NCBI GenBank assembly: GCA_024364735.1
Contig: JAGFNQ010000844.1
Location: forward strand, 234,396 to 298,395
Source: Boesenbergia rotunda
Taxonomy: Eukaryota > Streptophyta > Magnoliopsida > Zingiberales > Zingiberaceae
DNA length: 64,000 nt
Direction of reading: 5' to 3'
Shown: positions 30,547 through 43,103 of the stretch, piece by piece
Layout: every line of letters starts with the position of its first letter
How positions within the stretch are numbered: the first letter of the stretch is position 1
The notes under the pieces: generated by a model
What the model was told of the DNA's origin: nothing
The model's input: the letters and a program-made list of their open reading frames with translations, nothing else
The model's database searches: none
Made by a program: the position numbers and the translations under genes

Positions 30547-32855
30547 TGTTGGGACCGGGTGCATGTTGACAAGGATACGAGTTCGTAAAATTTAAAATTT
30601 TTACGTGCAGCGGAAGAGTTTGCATAAAATAATTTCCTAAATTATTTTAACTTCGTATCTAGCATGCAACCTTATAGTGTGTTGACATAATCATAAAATA
30701 AAACTTTGCGGAAAAGTAAACTAATTTACTTTATACCTTTCGTAACTCGAAGAAAGGGACGAGATCCAACCGTAGCGTCCCTTGGAAGCTCCGCCTCTAT
30801 TCGCGTCCACGCCGAGTTCTCTTCGGGATGACTTCGCAAAGTCACGAGTTTTGTGCCGACGAGAACTACTAGATTCTCTATGGGCACAATTTAGAAGATC
30901 AAGAGAAAAATTAGGAAACTAACCAACGAAGTAACGGAATCGAATTCCGAGAAGAGAGGAGTCGCTATCCGCTTCTTCTTCTTCTTCTTGTTCGGGTTCT
31001 CCTTCTTCTTGAAGCTCACGGCAACACCTTCTAATGGAGGAGTTGCGCCGGCCCTAGATGGAGGATGAAGCTTCAAGGTGCGCCGGCCCTAATTCACCAA
31101 GTGGGCACCGGCCCTAGGCAAGAGAGGAGAAGGAGAAGAGAAGAGAGAGAGGGAGAGCTCTTCACAACTTGATTAGTTGATTGGGAATAAGGGCTTGCCT
31201 TTGGTTCCTTTATATAGTAGCAACTCCTTTGCTAAGTCTCCCTCTAAACCGAATTAACGAAATTAGTTATAAGAATTTATCTTATAAATTCTCTTATTAA
31301 TTATTCCGTTTAAGCCGAGTCTTATTATAACTAATTTATAATAAAACAAATTCCTCTTCTCTTTAAATTATGGAATAAATTTTATAAGAAATTTATAAAC
31401 TTTCTTATTATGGAAAAATCAATTCATAATTGATTTTATAAAATTAAAATAAACCAATTCATGGATTATTTTAATCTTCCATAAAAGAATAAATTTCTAT
31501 AAATTTTATTTATATAAATTTCTTTATACAAATTTATTTATCCATAATTTATAAAACAAATCGCACTAGATTTATTTTATTAATTAAACCAAAATTAATT
31601 GGTTTTCTCCTCTTATTGTGGCCGGCCACCAAAGGGGGTTTTGACACCCTCATTGGCTGGCCAAACCAACCCGATACGCCGCGAATTAAACTCATTTAAT
31701 TCGCCCAAAAAGCCTTCAAAAGACTTAGCTATTTTTAGCTTCCATTGCGCCTCTGACTAACTCAGATTCGACTTGTTTCTCTTGATCGGAAAATCCAATT
31801 TTCAATTCGTTTTAAATCCCTCGGATTACTCGTAGTGCGTGTGACTAAATAGGCTTTCGATTTATGTTGGCCGTCTATAATTAACCCATTAATTATAGAA
31901 CGATCATGAGTGGCACCTAGTAGTACATCATGATGCCCAATTAATCGAAAGATCAACGGTTTGACCTCAGAAGAAATTATTCTGAAACCCTTCAGCAGCT
32001 CTAATGAATCGTGTCCCATTCCCTTCACCACCTTATACCCACTTGGTTCAGGACACGGTCTATGGTGTCAGTCCCCACTAGGCTGACTACGTCACACCTA
32101 GCCCAAGTAGTGTCTTTCTCATCCATTGGATTTCTAATTACTCTCATGTATTTTAGAGACTCGCACTCTAAACATGATATACTCTGGCCAGAGATTTCTG
32201 AGTAACAATCCGATGATAGGCCTGGGTATACATCTCCTCGCAAGGAGTGGTGAATCCTTTGTAGGTTGTTTAAACATCTTCGGGCACTTCGGCTCAAACC
32301 CAACCATCCCGGGTCCACACCTCCTTGGAGATGCTTGCTTAAGATGTTAAAGTATAAGTCTCCATGACCAAGATGACTTGAACATCGCAAGTCAAAGGAA
32401 CATTGCACTTAAGCCGCAGTAAGAACTTCATTGACATATCTACATGTAGATTCCCATATGAAGTCTTACAGCTAGTCACTCCAATGAACTAGTTCCCTTA
32501 ACTAGCATCCATGTTTATCTCCGGACATCCCAATGTCACCAGCTAGTGAGAATCAGCTGATTAGAGAATAACCCATGCTAGTCTCAACAGAATTGATAGT
32601 GTCCGTTTTTATCAATTCATCGACTAGGGATAATTTCAATACTTCACAATTGCACATTAGAGATAATAACTAGTTGTGATCCCATCACAAATTCTCTTAT
32701 GCTGTGAGTTGTATTGCGGACATTCAGTAGATGAGTTTAAGATCCCAATCAAATACACAAAACATGTATACTCAAATAGTGAATTATCATTTATTAATAT
32801 AAATGTTTACATCATAAGGCGATTGCCTTAGGACACTTCTCTCATATCACTAACA
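30547..32855 (-). repeat. 3' LTR of element E
   Basis: 2309 bp. On the minus strand it starts TGTTAGTGATATG and ends GGTCCCAACA. A TATATAAA box on the minus strand lies at 31209-31216. Against the other copy (38098-40416) I count by eye about two dozen substitutions, a 10-base duplication and a one-base indel. A purine-rich AAGTGGGAGTT on the minus strand abuts it at 32856-32866. The small ORFs inside are repeated in both LTRs and have no family resemblance. Confidence 0.93.
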
Positions 32856-32869
32856 AACTCCCACTTGGC

Positions 32870-35800
32870 CTAATGCCAATCACTACGGTATCCAATACCA
32901 CAGGCTCTAACATGACCCTCAAACTTGTTTTGAGGCAAGGCCTTAGTTAAAGGATCCGCTAAATTCCTTTCAGTGGGAATTTTCTCAATTTGTATGTCAT
33001 TCCTACTTATAATCTCTCTGATCAGATGATAGCGGCAAAGCACGTGTTTGGATCGCTGATGAGACCTTGGTTCCTTTGCTTGTGCAATAGCTCCATTGTT
33101 GTCGCAGTAAACCGGCACTGCTTTATCAATGGTTGGAACCACATCAAGTTCTGAGATGAACTTCTTGATCCAAACTGCTTCCGTGGTAGAATCCGCTACG
33201 GTGTCTTGTTTGGAACTCTTCCAACTTACTGCGCCTCCATTCAAAGTAAATACGTATCCAGACTACGATTTGGAGTCATCCTTATCTGTCTGGAAACTGG
33301 CATCTGTATACCCACGTATTATCAAATCTCCTTCTCCATATATTAGAAATACATCCTTAGTTCTTCTTAAGTACTTAAGGATTGTTTTAACAGCCGCTCA
33401 ATGATCCATTCCTGGATCAGACTGGTATCTGCTCGTGATGCTCAGAGCATACGATACATCGGGCCTAGTACATAACATAGCATACATGATAGATCCTATT
33501 GCGGATGCATAGGGAATCTTATTCATGCAAATCCTCTCGTCTTCTGTGCGCGGACACATAGACTTTGAAAGGTTGATCTCATGCCTGATGGGAAGGTAAC
33601 CTTTCTTGGATTCCGACATGCTAAACCTTTTTAGCACTCGGTCTATATATGTAGACTGCGAAAGACCAAGCAACCGTTTTGATCTATCTCTATAGATTCT
33701 AATCCCAAGGATATAGGTTGCTTCTCCCAGGTCTTTCATGGAGAAAGTTTTGGACAACCAAGTTTTAACTGTTTGTAAAACTGATATATCGTTTCCTATA
33801 AGTAAGATGTCATCGACATATAATACTAGGAATACGACTGCACTCCCACTAACCTTCTTGTACACACAAGGTTCGTCAGGATTTTGTGAGAAATCAAACT
33901 CTTTGATTGTCTCATCAAAACGGATGTTTCAGCTCCTAGATGCTTGCTTCAGTCCATATATGGATCATCGAAGCTTGCATACTTTGGTTTTATCAACCGA
34001 TGTGAAACCTTCAGGTTGTATCATGTACACATCCTCAAGCAGGTTTCCATTAAGGAAAGATGTTTTCACATCCAATTGTCATATCTCATAATCATAATGA
34101 GCTGCTATGGCTAGGAGCATCCGAATGGATTTAAGCATAGCTACTGGCGAGTAGGTTTCGTCATAATCAATTCCTTGTTTTTGACGATATCCTTTTGCCA
34201 CTAATCTAGCCTTAAAGGTAACTACATTACCTTCCATGTCGATTTTGATCTTGAAAACCCACTTGCACCCTATGGGCTTAATCCCTTCAGGTGGTTTAAC
34301 CAAGTCCCATACTTGATTTTCGTAGATGGAATCCATTTCCGACTTCATAGCTTCAAGCCATTTGTCCCTTTCTGAACTTTTCAGAACATCTTCATAACTG
34401 ATAGGTTCGTCATCGCTTATGAGTAACACGTCGTTCAATTCACTTATGAGAAATCCGTATCTCTCTGGAATATTGCGTGTCCTATCAGATCTACGAAGAG
34501 GTGGTGTTGTTTTAGATTCAACTGATAGCTCATCATTATGAGGTATTGGTTGTGGGTCTAGACTAGGTGTCTCTGTGATGTCTATTGGAGTTTCTTGAAC
34601 TTCATCAAGTTCAATGCTACTCCCATTGTTTTCTTGCAAAAGAAACTCTTTCTCCAGAAATACAGCATGCCTTGAAACAATCACCTTTTGTTCCAAGGGA
34701 TGATAGAATTGGTAATCCTTTGTTTCCTTAGGGTATCCAATAAATAGATATTTATCAGACTTAGCATCCAATTTGTCTGATACAACCCGCTTCACATAAG
34801 CAGGACAACCCTATATCTTAAGGTGAGTTAAGTGAGGTTTCTTACTATTCCATATTTCATACGGAGTAGTAGAGACTACCTTGGTCGGGACTCTGTTTAG
34901 CAAGTAAACAGCTGTCTTAAGTGCATAGCCCCAAAAGGATTTTGGAAGAGTTGCATGATTCATCATCGACCTAACCATGTCCATCAAGGTTCGGTTGCGC
35001 CTCTCAGATACACCATTATGCTGTGGTGTATATGGCGGAGTCCATTGGGACAATATCCCATTGTCCCTAAGATAATCTTGAAACTCTTGACTTAAGTATT
35101 CACCACCCCGATCGGATCGAAGTATTTTAATACTTTTGCCAAGCTGTTTCTCTACTTCATTTCTGAACTCTTTGAATTTCTCAAAGGCTTCAGATTTGTG
35201 TTTCATCAAGAACACATAACCGAATTGTGAGTGATCATCGATAAAGGTAATGAAGTAGCTATAGCCTCCTTGTGCAAGAGTTGACATTGGTCCACATACA
35301 TCAGTATGTATTAGACCAAGCAATTCTCCCACTGGATTACCTTTTCCGAAAAAGGGTAATTTGGTCATCTTGCCTTTTAAGCATGATTCGCATGTATCAA
35401 ATGAACCGGGTTCAAATGATTCCAAAATTCCACATCGGTGTAATTCGGTCATGCGTTTCTTACTTATATGGCCAAGACGACAGTGCCACGTGTAGGAGTC
35501 TATTCGATTATCTATTCGAGCACGTTTGTTGCTAACTTCGATATTGAAAACATTACTGGATAAATCTAACGTGTAGATGCCATTGCACAAAGTTCCATTC
35601 CCATAAAGAACGCTATTTAAAGTTATGTAACAACAATTGTTACTAAAAGTTAAATGATAACCTTTTTCATTCAAACATGAAATAGATACAATGTTCTTTA
35701 TTAATAAAGGAACAAAATAACAATTATCCAATTCTAAGACACGTCCAGTGGGGAGCTTTAGCAAATAGGTTCCGATGGCAACAGCAGCAATCTTTGCTCC

Positions 35801-36382
35801 GTTTCCAACTCGCAAATTCGCTTCTCCTTTGACGAGTCTTCTTCTATTCCTTAGCCCAAGTATGTCATTACATATATGTGAGCTACACCCAGTATCAAGT
35901 ACCCAAGTGTTTGAGGAAATAGAGTGACATTCAATAACGAAGATACTTGAAGTGGATGGGGCATCGGATGCCTTCTCTTTCAAGGACTCAAGATAAATCT
36001 TGCAGTTTCTTCGCAAGTGACCCTCCTTGCCACAGTGATGGCAAGTGCCTTTTAGGGTATTTTCAGTCTTTTTGGCCTTTTTCTCCTTTCCCTTATTCTG
36101 TTCTTTGGCCTTCCCCTTAGAACCTTTCTTCGAGGAACCAACTAACAGTACCGTCTTTAGATCCTGCTTCACAGAAGGCTTTAAAGTCTTCAGCAGGTTG
36201 AGCAACTCAGGAAACTGGTCTGGAGTTGCACTTTCGGGAGGACGGTTGGAAAGTTGATCTTCAAGGACATTAGCAAGCTTCTTTGCCTTGAGGACTGTCC
36301 TCAGGTTTCGAAGCCAGTCCATGAAGTTCGGCCCAGTCAGCTTATTGGTGTCCAAAATGGAACGCAAGTTTAGGGAAGACAT
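32870..36382 (-). pseudogene. Gag-pol polyprotein of element E
   Basis: Single-frame copia polyprotein from 36382. It contains the gag N-terminus ('LTGPNFMDW'), then an in-frame loss of most of the gag core, a CCHC knuckle (CHHCGKEGHLRRNC), protease 'DTGCSSH', GAG-pre-integrase ('WHCRLGHISKKRM'), integrase ('HTDVCGPM', 'RSDRGGEYLS', 'TPQHNGVSERRNRTL'), reverse transcriptase ('YSPVAMLKSIRMLL', YVDD intact) and RNase H ('DNNGAIAQAKEP', 'RNLADPLTKALP'). Premature stops replace Trp after 'LTHLKI' (about 34811), Trp after 'HYDYEI' (34079), Trp after 'GMDH' (33398) and a probable Gln near 33262. All four look like C-to-T or G-to-A changes. Domain order and length are otherwise normal. It cannot make a full-length product. 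Confidence 0.92.
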
Positions 36383-38084
36383 GATCGAGTGATTATCCTA
36401 GAAATTCAAATTGAGTTTATGTGAGAAGATTGATTAAAGAATGTATCAACATACATAAATAAAAAATCCTATTTATTTTTCAAATTGAATAACCCTTTTT
36501 ATCAAATCCGGAGATCGTAGGAACATCTCCAAATAGGTTGATATCCAACCATAGATAAGAACCACCATGGCTGTGGCCATCAAGTTTTTCTTAGCTATGA
36601 AGGTAGGTAATTATACCGATTACTTATCACATATATGTAACTATCACATTATGCTATCAACTAATTGAATGTTTGCATAAATCATTGGGTTGTTAACTCA
36701 TTAACAAGTATGCGACATTATACATAGCACCCAACTGCACCTCTCTTTACATCGACCTTGGCTGTGGCACAACAAATCGATGCTCCAAGCTTAAGGCTGA
36801 CCCATTAATCAAGAAATAGTTTTAACATGGTTGGAGCTCATTCAACCGTTTAGTCAGGCTTGGATGTGTCCAACAACCAAAACTAAGGATTGACCTCTGA
36901 CTCCAACTATATTATTCATAAACTAATTCCATGGTTTGAACATGTTAAGGTTCAAGTCGGGCATGGATGTGTCCATCAACCCAAACGAGAAACAAAACTC
37001 CAATTCTAACCATATTAATGGAAGGTGTTGGCCTTAATATTTTGTAAGGGGTTTTGGGTCTCATCTTTTCTAAGCACATTCATGACATGTGTCATGACTA
37101 ACGATTTCCTTAATAAAGTATGTATGTGACTCAAGTTATCAAGTCTCATTAATTGAATTAGGAACCGGATTTCCTAATTCTATTTCATACTATATTGAAG
37201 GAATTGTTTTGGGAAACAATTTCCTAAATTGTCATAATTAATTTCGGAAATAATATGTTCAAGACTTTGATTTCTCTAAATCAAATCTTATTAAATTAAG
37301 AGACAAATCTCTTAATTTAACTACATATTATTTTCATGAAAATCTCATTTAAGAAAGATCTATAGGAAACCATTTTCCTAATTAATTTTGGAGACAACAA
37401 TATGTAAGAGTATCACCTCTTAAAACATATTTTATTCATGGATTTAATTAATTACAACAAATCATTTTCTAAGGGTGACTCCCCGAGGCTCAGATACCCA
37501 AAGAAAAGTAAAGTGTTGTAAATCCAATTGGACGGCTCCCCGAGGCTCAATCCAAATCAAACATGACAACTTCAATTAAAAAATTGGGAAATTAAATTAC
37601 AACAACTAACTTTAAATTGGACGGCTCCCCGAGGCTCAATCCAAAATAAAGAATTTTGTTGTCAATTTAAAAACCAATTCAAATTTAATTGCCAATTAAC
37701 TGTCCATGAATTTGTCTAGACTTTCTTAAAAAGAAAGTGCCCAAAATTGCGAGATTTCAAAAATTGGTTTTCAGAATAATTGTAAGTTTCTAGTACAAAG
37801 AAAACTTACATATTTCCAAAATTAGAAAATTTCTAAAATAGAAAAATTTCCAAAATTGGAAAGTTTCCAAAGATGGGAAGTTTTCACAATTATTATAAAA
37901 TTTCAGAAACTAGAAAATTTCAAACGTTTGCGAAATTTCATGAGGATTTCCAAACTTTGAAATTCCTAATTCTAAAATTTATTATAATTTGAAAGTTTCC
38001 ATAATTGAAAATTTTTTCCGAATATTGAGATCATGACAAAGTTTTCCACAAAACAATTATATGATTAAGTCGAACACTAACCTC
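36383..38084 (-). other. Long 5' leader of element E
   Basis: 1.7 kb between the primer site and the gag start, without an ORF. It contains three copies of GGCTCCCCGAGGCTCA (near 37480, 37531 and 37622, the first with one base changed) spaced by 50-90 bp, and AT-rich 'AAATTTCCAAAATTGGAAA' type blocks at 37740-38010. Long leaders are normal in the Angela group. A packaging or dimerisation role for the repeated block is possible but not shown. Confidence 0.7.
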
Positions 38085-38096
38085 GCTCTGATACCA
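38085..38096 (-). other. Primer-binding site of element E
   Basis: The minus strand reads TGGTATCAGAGC directly inside the LTR end at 38098. It is complementary to initiator tRNA-Met and marks 38098-40416 as the 5' LTR. Confidence 0.9.
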
Positions 38097-38097
38097 C

Positions 38098-40416
38098 TGT
38101 TGGGACCGGGTGCATGTTGACAAGGATACGAGTTCGTAAAATTTAAAATTTTTACGTGCAGCGGAAGAGTTTGCATAAAATAATTTCCTAAATTATTTTA
38201 ACTTCGTATCTAGCATGCAACCTTATAGTGTGTTGACATAATCATAAAATAAAACTTTGCGGAAAAGTAAACTAATTTACTTTATACCTTTCGTAACTCG
38301 AAGAAAGGGACGAGATCCAACCGTAGCGTCCCTTGGAAGCTCCGCCTCTATTCGCGTCCACGCCGAGTTCTCTTCGGGATGACTTCGCAAAGTCACGAGT
38401 TTTGTGCCGACGAGAACTACTAGATTCTCTATGGGCACAATTTAGAAGATCAAGAGAAAAATTAGGAAACTAACCAACGAAGTAACGGAATCGAATTCCG
38501 AGAAGAGAGGAGTCGCTATCCGCTTCTTCTTCTTCTTCTTGTTCGGGTTCTCCTTCTTCTTGAAGCTCACGGCAACACCTTCTAATGGAGGAGTTGCGCC
38601 GACCCTAGATGGAGGATGAAGCTTCAAGGTGCGCCGGCCCTAATTCACCAAGTGGGCGCCGGCCCTAGGCAAGAGAGGAGAAGGAGAAGAGAAGAGAGAG
38701 AGGGAGAGCTCTTCACAACTTGATTAGTTGATTGGGAATAAGGGCTTGCCTTTGGTTCCTTTATATAATAGCAACTCCTTTGCTAAGTCTCCCTCTAAAC
38801 CGAATTAACGGAATTAACGGAATTAGTTATAAGAAATTTATCTTATAAATTCTCTTATTAATTATTCCGTTTAAGCCGAGTCTTATTATAACTAATTTAT
38901 AATAAAACAAATTCCTCTTCTCTTTAAATTATGGAATAAATTTTATAAGAAATTTATAAACTTTCTTATTATGGAAAAATCAATTCATAATTGATTTTAT
39001 AAAATTAAAATAAACTAATTCATGGATTATTTTAATCTTCCATAAAAGAATAAATTTCTATAAATTTTATTTATATAAATTTCTTTATACAAATTTATTT
39101 ATCCATAATTTATAAAACAAATCGCACTAGATTTATTTTATTAATTAAACCAAAATTAATTGGTTTTCTCCTCTTATTGTGGCCGGCCACCAAAGGGGGT
39201 TTTGACACCCTCTTTGGCCGGCCAAACCAACCCGATACGCCACGAATTAAACTCATTTAATTCGCCCAAAAAGCCTTCAAAAGACTTAGCTATTTTTAGC
39301 TTCCATTGCGCCTCTGACTAACTCAGATTCGACTTGTTTCTCTTGATCGGAAAATCTAATTTTCAATTCGTTTTAAATCCCTTGGATTACTCGTAGTGCG
39401 TGTGACTAAATAGGCTTTCGATTTATGTTGGCCGTCTATAATTAACCCATTAATTATAGAACGATCATGAGTGGCACCTAGTAGTACATCATGATCCCCA
39501 ATTAATCGAAAGATCAACGGTTTGACCTCAGAACAAATTATTCTGAAACCCTTCAGCAGTTCTAATGAATCGTGCCCCACTCCCTTCACCACCTTATACC
39601 CACTTGGTTCAGGACACGGTCTATGGTGTCAGTCCCCACTAGGCTGACTACGTCACACCTAGCCCAAGTAGTGTCTTTCTCGTCCATTGGATTTCTAATT
39701 ACTCTCATGTATTTTAGAGACTCGCACTCTAAACATGATATACTCTGGCCAGAGATTTCTGAGTAACAATCCAACGATAGGCCTGGGTATACATCTCCTC
39801 GCAAGGAGTGGTGAATCCTTTGTAGGTTGTTTAAACATCTTCGGGCACTTCGGCTCATACCCAACCATCCCGGGTCCACACCTCCTTGGAGATGCTTGCT
39901 TAAGATGTTAAAGTATAAGTCTCCATGACCAAGTTGACTTGAACATCGCAAGTCAAAGGAACATTGCACTTAAGCCGCAGTAAGAACTTTATTGACATAT
40001 CTACATGTAGATTCCCATATGAAGTCTTACAGCTAGTCACTCCAATGAACTAGTTCCCTTAACTAGCATCCATGTTTATCTCCGGACATCCCAATGTCAC
40101 CAGCTAGTGAGAATCAGCTGATTAGAGAATAACCCATGCTAGTCTCAACAGAATTGATAGTGTCCATTTTTATCAATTCATCGACTAGGGATAATTTCAA
40201 TACTTCACAATTGCACATTAGAGATAATCACTAGTTGTGATCCCATCACAAATTCTCTTATGCTGTAAGTTGTATTGCGGACATTCAGTAGATGAGTTTA
40301 AGATCCCAATCAAATACACAAAACATGTATACTCAAATAGTGAATTATCATTTATTAATATAAATGTTTACATCATAAGGCGATTGCCTTAGGACACTTC
40401 TCTCATATCACTAACA
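38098..40416 (-). repeat. 5' LTR of element E
   Basis: 2319 bp, about 99% like the copy at 30547. It includes the duplicated GGAATTAACG unit near 38809 that the other copy lacks. It ends at CTAACA (40416), followed by the target copy CAGAA. Confidence 0.93.
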
Positions 40417-40421
40417 CAGAA

Positions 40422-41594
40422 CACAATCAGAACTCTGACAGAGTTTTTGAATTAAAGCTGTCAGCTACTGATCGGTCACCGGACCGATCAGAGTGACACC
40501 TAATCGGTCACCGGACCGATCAGGATAGCCCTAGACCGATCAGGCTCTAGCCTGATCGGTCCACGGTGAGAAATTTGAAATCGCGACTTCTCGTGATCGA
40601 TCACCAGATCGATCCCAAGTCGTGGATCGGTCACCCGACCGATCCACCCCTTTGCTGAGGGTTTTTCCAGCTTCGCAGCCCAAACCCACTGATCGGTCAC
40701 CAGACCGATCAGGTTGTGGCCTGATCGGTTTGGGGACCAATCAGGACACTCCCTGACCGATCAGGTTGAAGCCTGATCGGTTATAAGGAGAAACTCGTGA
40801 TATTTGATCATTCACCAGAACGACCTGACGGTCTCCCTGATCGGTCACCAGACCGATCAGGAGCCGAGCATAAAAGCTTCTGTTCTCTCCCTGATCGGTC
40901 ACCAGACTGATCAGGAGCAGAATAGAAGTCAAACAACGTCTCTGTTCGCTCCCTGATCGGTCACCAGACCGATCAGACTTCTCTGGATCGATCACCTGAC
41001 CGATCCACGAAGGAAATTCGTGCCAACTTCCCTGATCGGTCACCAGACCGATCCAGCCAAAACCAATTCCACTCTAAGTCAAGAGAACGGGCTCCCAGCC
41101 TTCTCTGACTCGTGCTCAGTCCCCCGGACCAAGACTTCATGCCCAGTTTCACTCACCGGGACTTCATTCAACCTAGCTTTCCAAGCTAGGACCTAGCTTC
41201 ACTCACCAGGATTTCATCCAACCTAGCTTCCCAAGCTAGGACCTGGCTTCACTCACCAGGATTTCAATCACCCGGCTTCACTCACCAGGATTTCACTCAA
41301 CCTAGCTTCCCAAGCTAGGGCCTGGCTTCACTTACCAGGATTTCAATCACCCGACCCCACTCACTGGTACTTCACCTAGTCCCACTAGGTGTGTCTAGTC
41401 CCACTAGGTGTGCCTAGTCCCACTAGATATTTTTTCATGCCAGTGTGCGATCTCCCCGATCCACCTGGACTCACCTAGTCTCACTAGGTGTGCCTAGTCC
41501 CACTAGGTCTTAATCCAAATTCACTCAACTCATCAACCTAAACTAAAATCGGTGTCAACACCAAAACAACAATCAGGGTTAGATTGCATCAACA
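40422..41594 (-). repeat. 5' LTR of Sirevirus C, outer part
   Basis: 1173 bp continuing the LTR begun at 29585. It carries the same GATCGG dyad field (40462-41055) and the CCTAGC/CCTGG/CCTAGT dyad fields (41140-41510) as the 3' LTR. On the minus strand it starts TGTTGATGCAATC. It is followed by target copy CTGAT and the gag of copia-A. Confidence 0.9.
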
Positions 41595-42462
41595 CTGATG
41601 ACCATTATTGTTAACCCACTTCTGGTGAGTTGTTGTGTTTCTATTATTATAACCATCATGATTTTCTTGAAATCAATCATTTCTGTGTCTACGACCATGA
41701 CAGTGATTAAATTTTTGTCTGTGCTGTCGTTTATCAATTTTACAAGCTATCTCATTCACTTTAGGGAATGGACTAGTACCAGTTGGACGGGTCTCATGAT
41801 TCTTCATCAAAAGCTCATTGTTTTTCTCGACCACAAGAAGGCATGTAATTAACTCAAAATATTTATTGAAATCATTCTCTCTATAGTGCTGCTACAAGAG
41901 CATGTTAGATGCATAAAAGGTAGAATATGTTTTTCCCAACATATCTTCATCGATATTTTTTCACCATATAATTTTAATTTTAAACTAATTCTAAGCATTT
42001 CTATGTTATATTCACTTACAGATTCAAAATCTTGTAGACGTAAATAAATTCATTCATAACGGGCATTTAGAAGAATCATGATTTTATAGTGGCTATATCT
42101 TTCCTTCAATTATTCCATAACTCAAGTGGATCTTTGATTGTTAAATATATGGTTTCAATCCTTCATGAAGATGGTAATGAATGAATATCATTGCTTTTAC
42201 AAAACTTATAAAGATTTATTATTTCTATCTTTCATGGTATCTCCAAGACCCATAGCATCCAAATGAATCTTCGCATCCAAATCCATGATAAATATTTTTT
42301 TCTCAAAATGTCAAGAGCCACAAACTCTAACTTTGATAAATTGGATATAGTACAATCTAATACATAGAAAACTAAATCATTAATAATTATCATACATCAT
42401 ACATATTTATTACTAAATTATAAAATATGATATAATCAAAAGATGATTTTGTAGAATATAAT
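41595..42462 (-). pseudogene. Gag remnant of copia-A
   Basis: Decayed copia gag, minus strand from about 42355: 'SNLSKLEFVALDI', 'YLSWI', then frameshifted stretches resembling 'AIIFLRHHLHEGLK', 'DPLELWNN', 'ILLNARYE', 'SVSEYN' and 'MLEKTF...SNMLLQQQY' down to the basic C-terminus at 41600. The knuckle expected next is found at 7110-7030, beyond element C. This shows that both pieces were one gene. The sequence from 42360 to 42462 is untranslated leader; the LTR of copia-A is not visible because gypsy-2 lies next. Confidence 0.8.
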
Positions 42463-43103
42463 TGTTCCGAAAGGAATCGAAGTCGACGGCCAATCACCAG
42501 AGTTCAGCCCACGAGGATGATGACGAGAGAGGAAGAGCCTCCACCCTGTGAGATTAACACGAGCGTTAAGGGAACACGCCGGAGGCTGTCTGGCGGAGCC
42601 CACTCCGACGCTCAAGTCAGTGCCTAAATCTCTCAAAGGGAAGTAAATAAGGGAAAATGTGTGTAAGAATAAGTGTGACCCCCTTACCTGGGGGTTGGAG
42701 TACCTTTTATACCTGAGACGGTCATCACACGTGTCCCCACGTTCTTCTCCACGTCCCCTCAATTGTCGGTTACTAGATAATCCTTGTAATAACCCTCACA
42801 GCCATTAAATCTGGACCGTTACTATTATTAAGGCTTTAATGGTCGTGTATTATAGGTCATGATTATCCCATAATTATTAGTGATAATTATCCATAGATCC
42901 GAAGAAATGGGACGGTTACTTGAGGTCGAGTGATCCTTGGGCTCCGCTGCCTCGAGGTGATCTCGGGGTCCTTTAGCCCAGGGGGTCCCAGGCATTCACC
43001 TTCCCGAGGTGATATCGGGGACCTGATCTCCCGAGGTGATCTCGGGCATGTGTCCTCCTGGATCGATCTCAAGAGTATGTCAACCCGAGGTGGTATCGAG
43101 AAT
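42463..43103 (-). repeat. 3' LTR of gypsy-2, inner 641 bp
   Basis: It starts TGTTCCGAAAGG on the plus strand and carries a TATAAAAGG box on the minus strand at 42703-42711. The field of 'CCCGAGGTGATCTCGGG' dyads (42950-43095) parallels the dyads of the gypsy-1 LTR. The CACTA element inserts after AAT at 43103. Confidence 0.75.

Larger units (their letters stand above)
30547..40416 (-). mobile_element. Angela-type Ty1/copia element E
   Basis: Complete 9.9-kb minus-strand element with a perfect target duplication CAGAA (30542-30546 and 40417-40421) inside the 5' LTR of C. It has LTRs of 2.3 kb, an initiator tRNA-Met primer site, a 1.7-kb leader, a gag-pol frame with four premature stops and an in-frame gag deletion, and a polypurine tract next to the 3' LTR. 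The reverse transcriptase resembles the Angela/BARE lineage ('FLVLYVDDILLIGNDI', 'KDLGEATYILGIRIYRDRS'). LTR divergence is near 1%, the lowest of the elements here where both LTRs can be compared. Confidence 0.92.
7182..41594 (-). mobile_element. Sirevirus-type Ty1/copia element C, host of three nested insertions
   Basis: Minus-strand element with LTRs at 7182-9333 (3') and 29585-30546 plus 40422-41594 (5'). Target duplications are CTAAT (7177-7181) and CTGAT (41595-41599). Internal order from the 5' end: primer site, gag (29527-28289), a gap with element F, pol (22694-20239), palindrome island, extra ORF (18957-18004 and 10605-9829, split by element D), several polypurine tracts, 3' LTR. Without the inserts it would be roughly 12 kb. 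Sirevirus assignment rests on the reverse transcriptase type ('EFEMSLVGQLTFFLGLEIKQ'), repeated GGGGGAG polypurine motifs, palindrome-rich LTRs and an extra ORF behind pol. Confidence 0.85.

Noticed and set aside
30891..31076. 61-codon frame present in both LTRs of element E (also 38442-38627)
   Set aside because: It is duplicated only because the LTR is; no recognisable protein and no sign of constraint beyond LTR identity.
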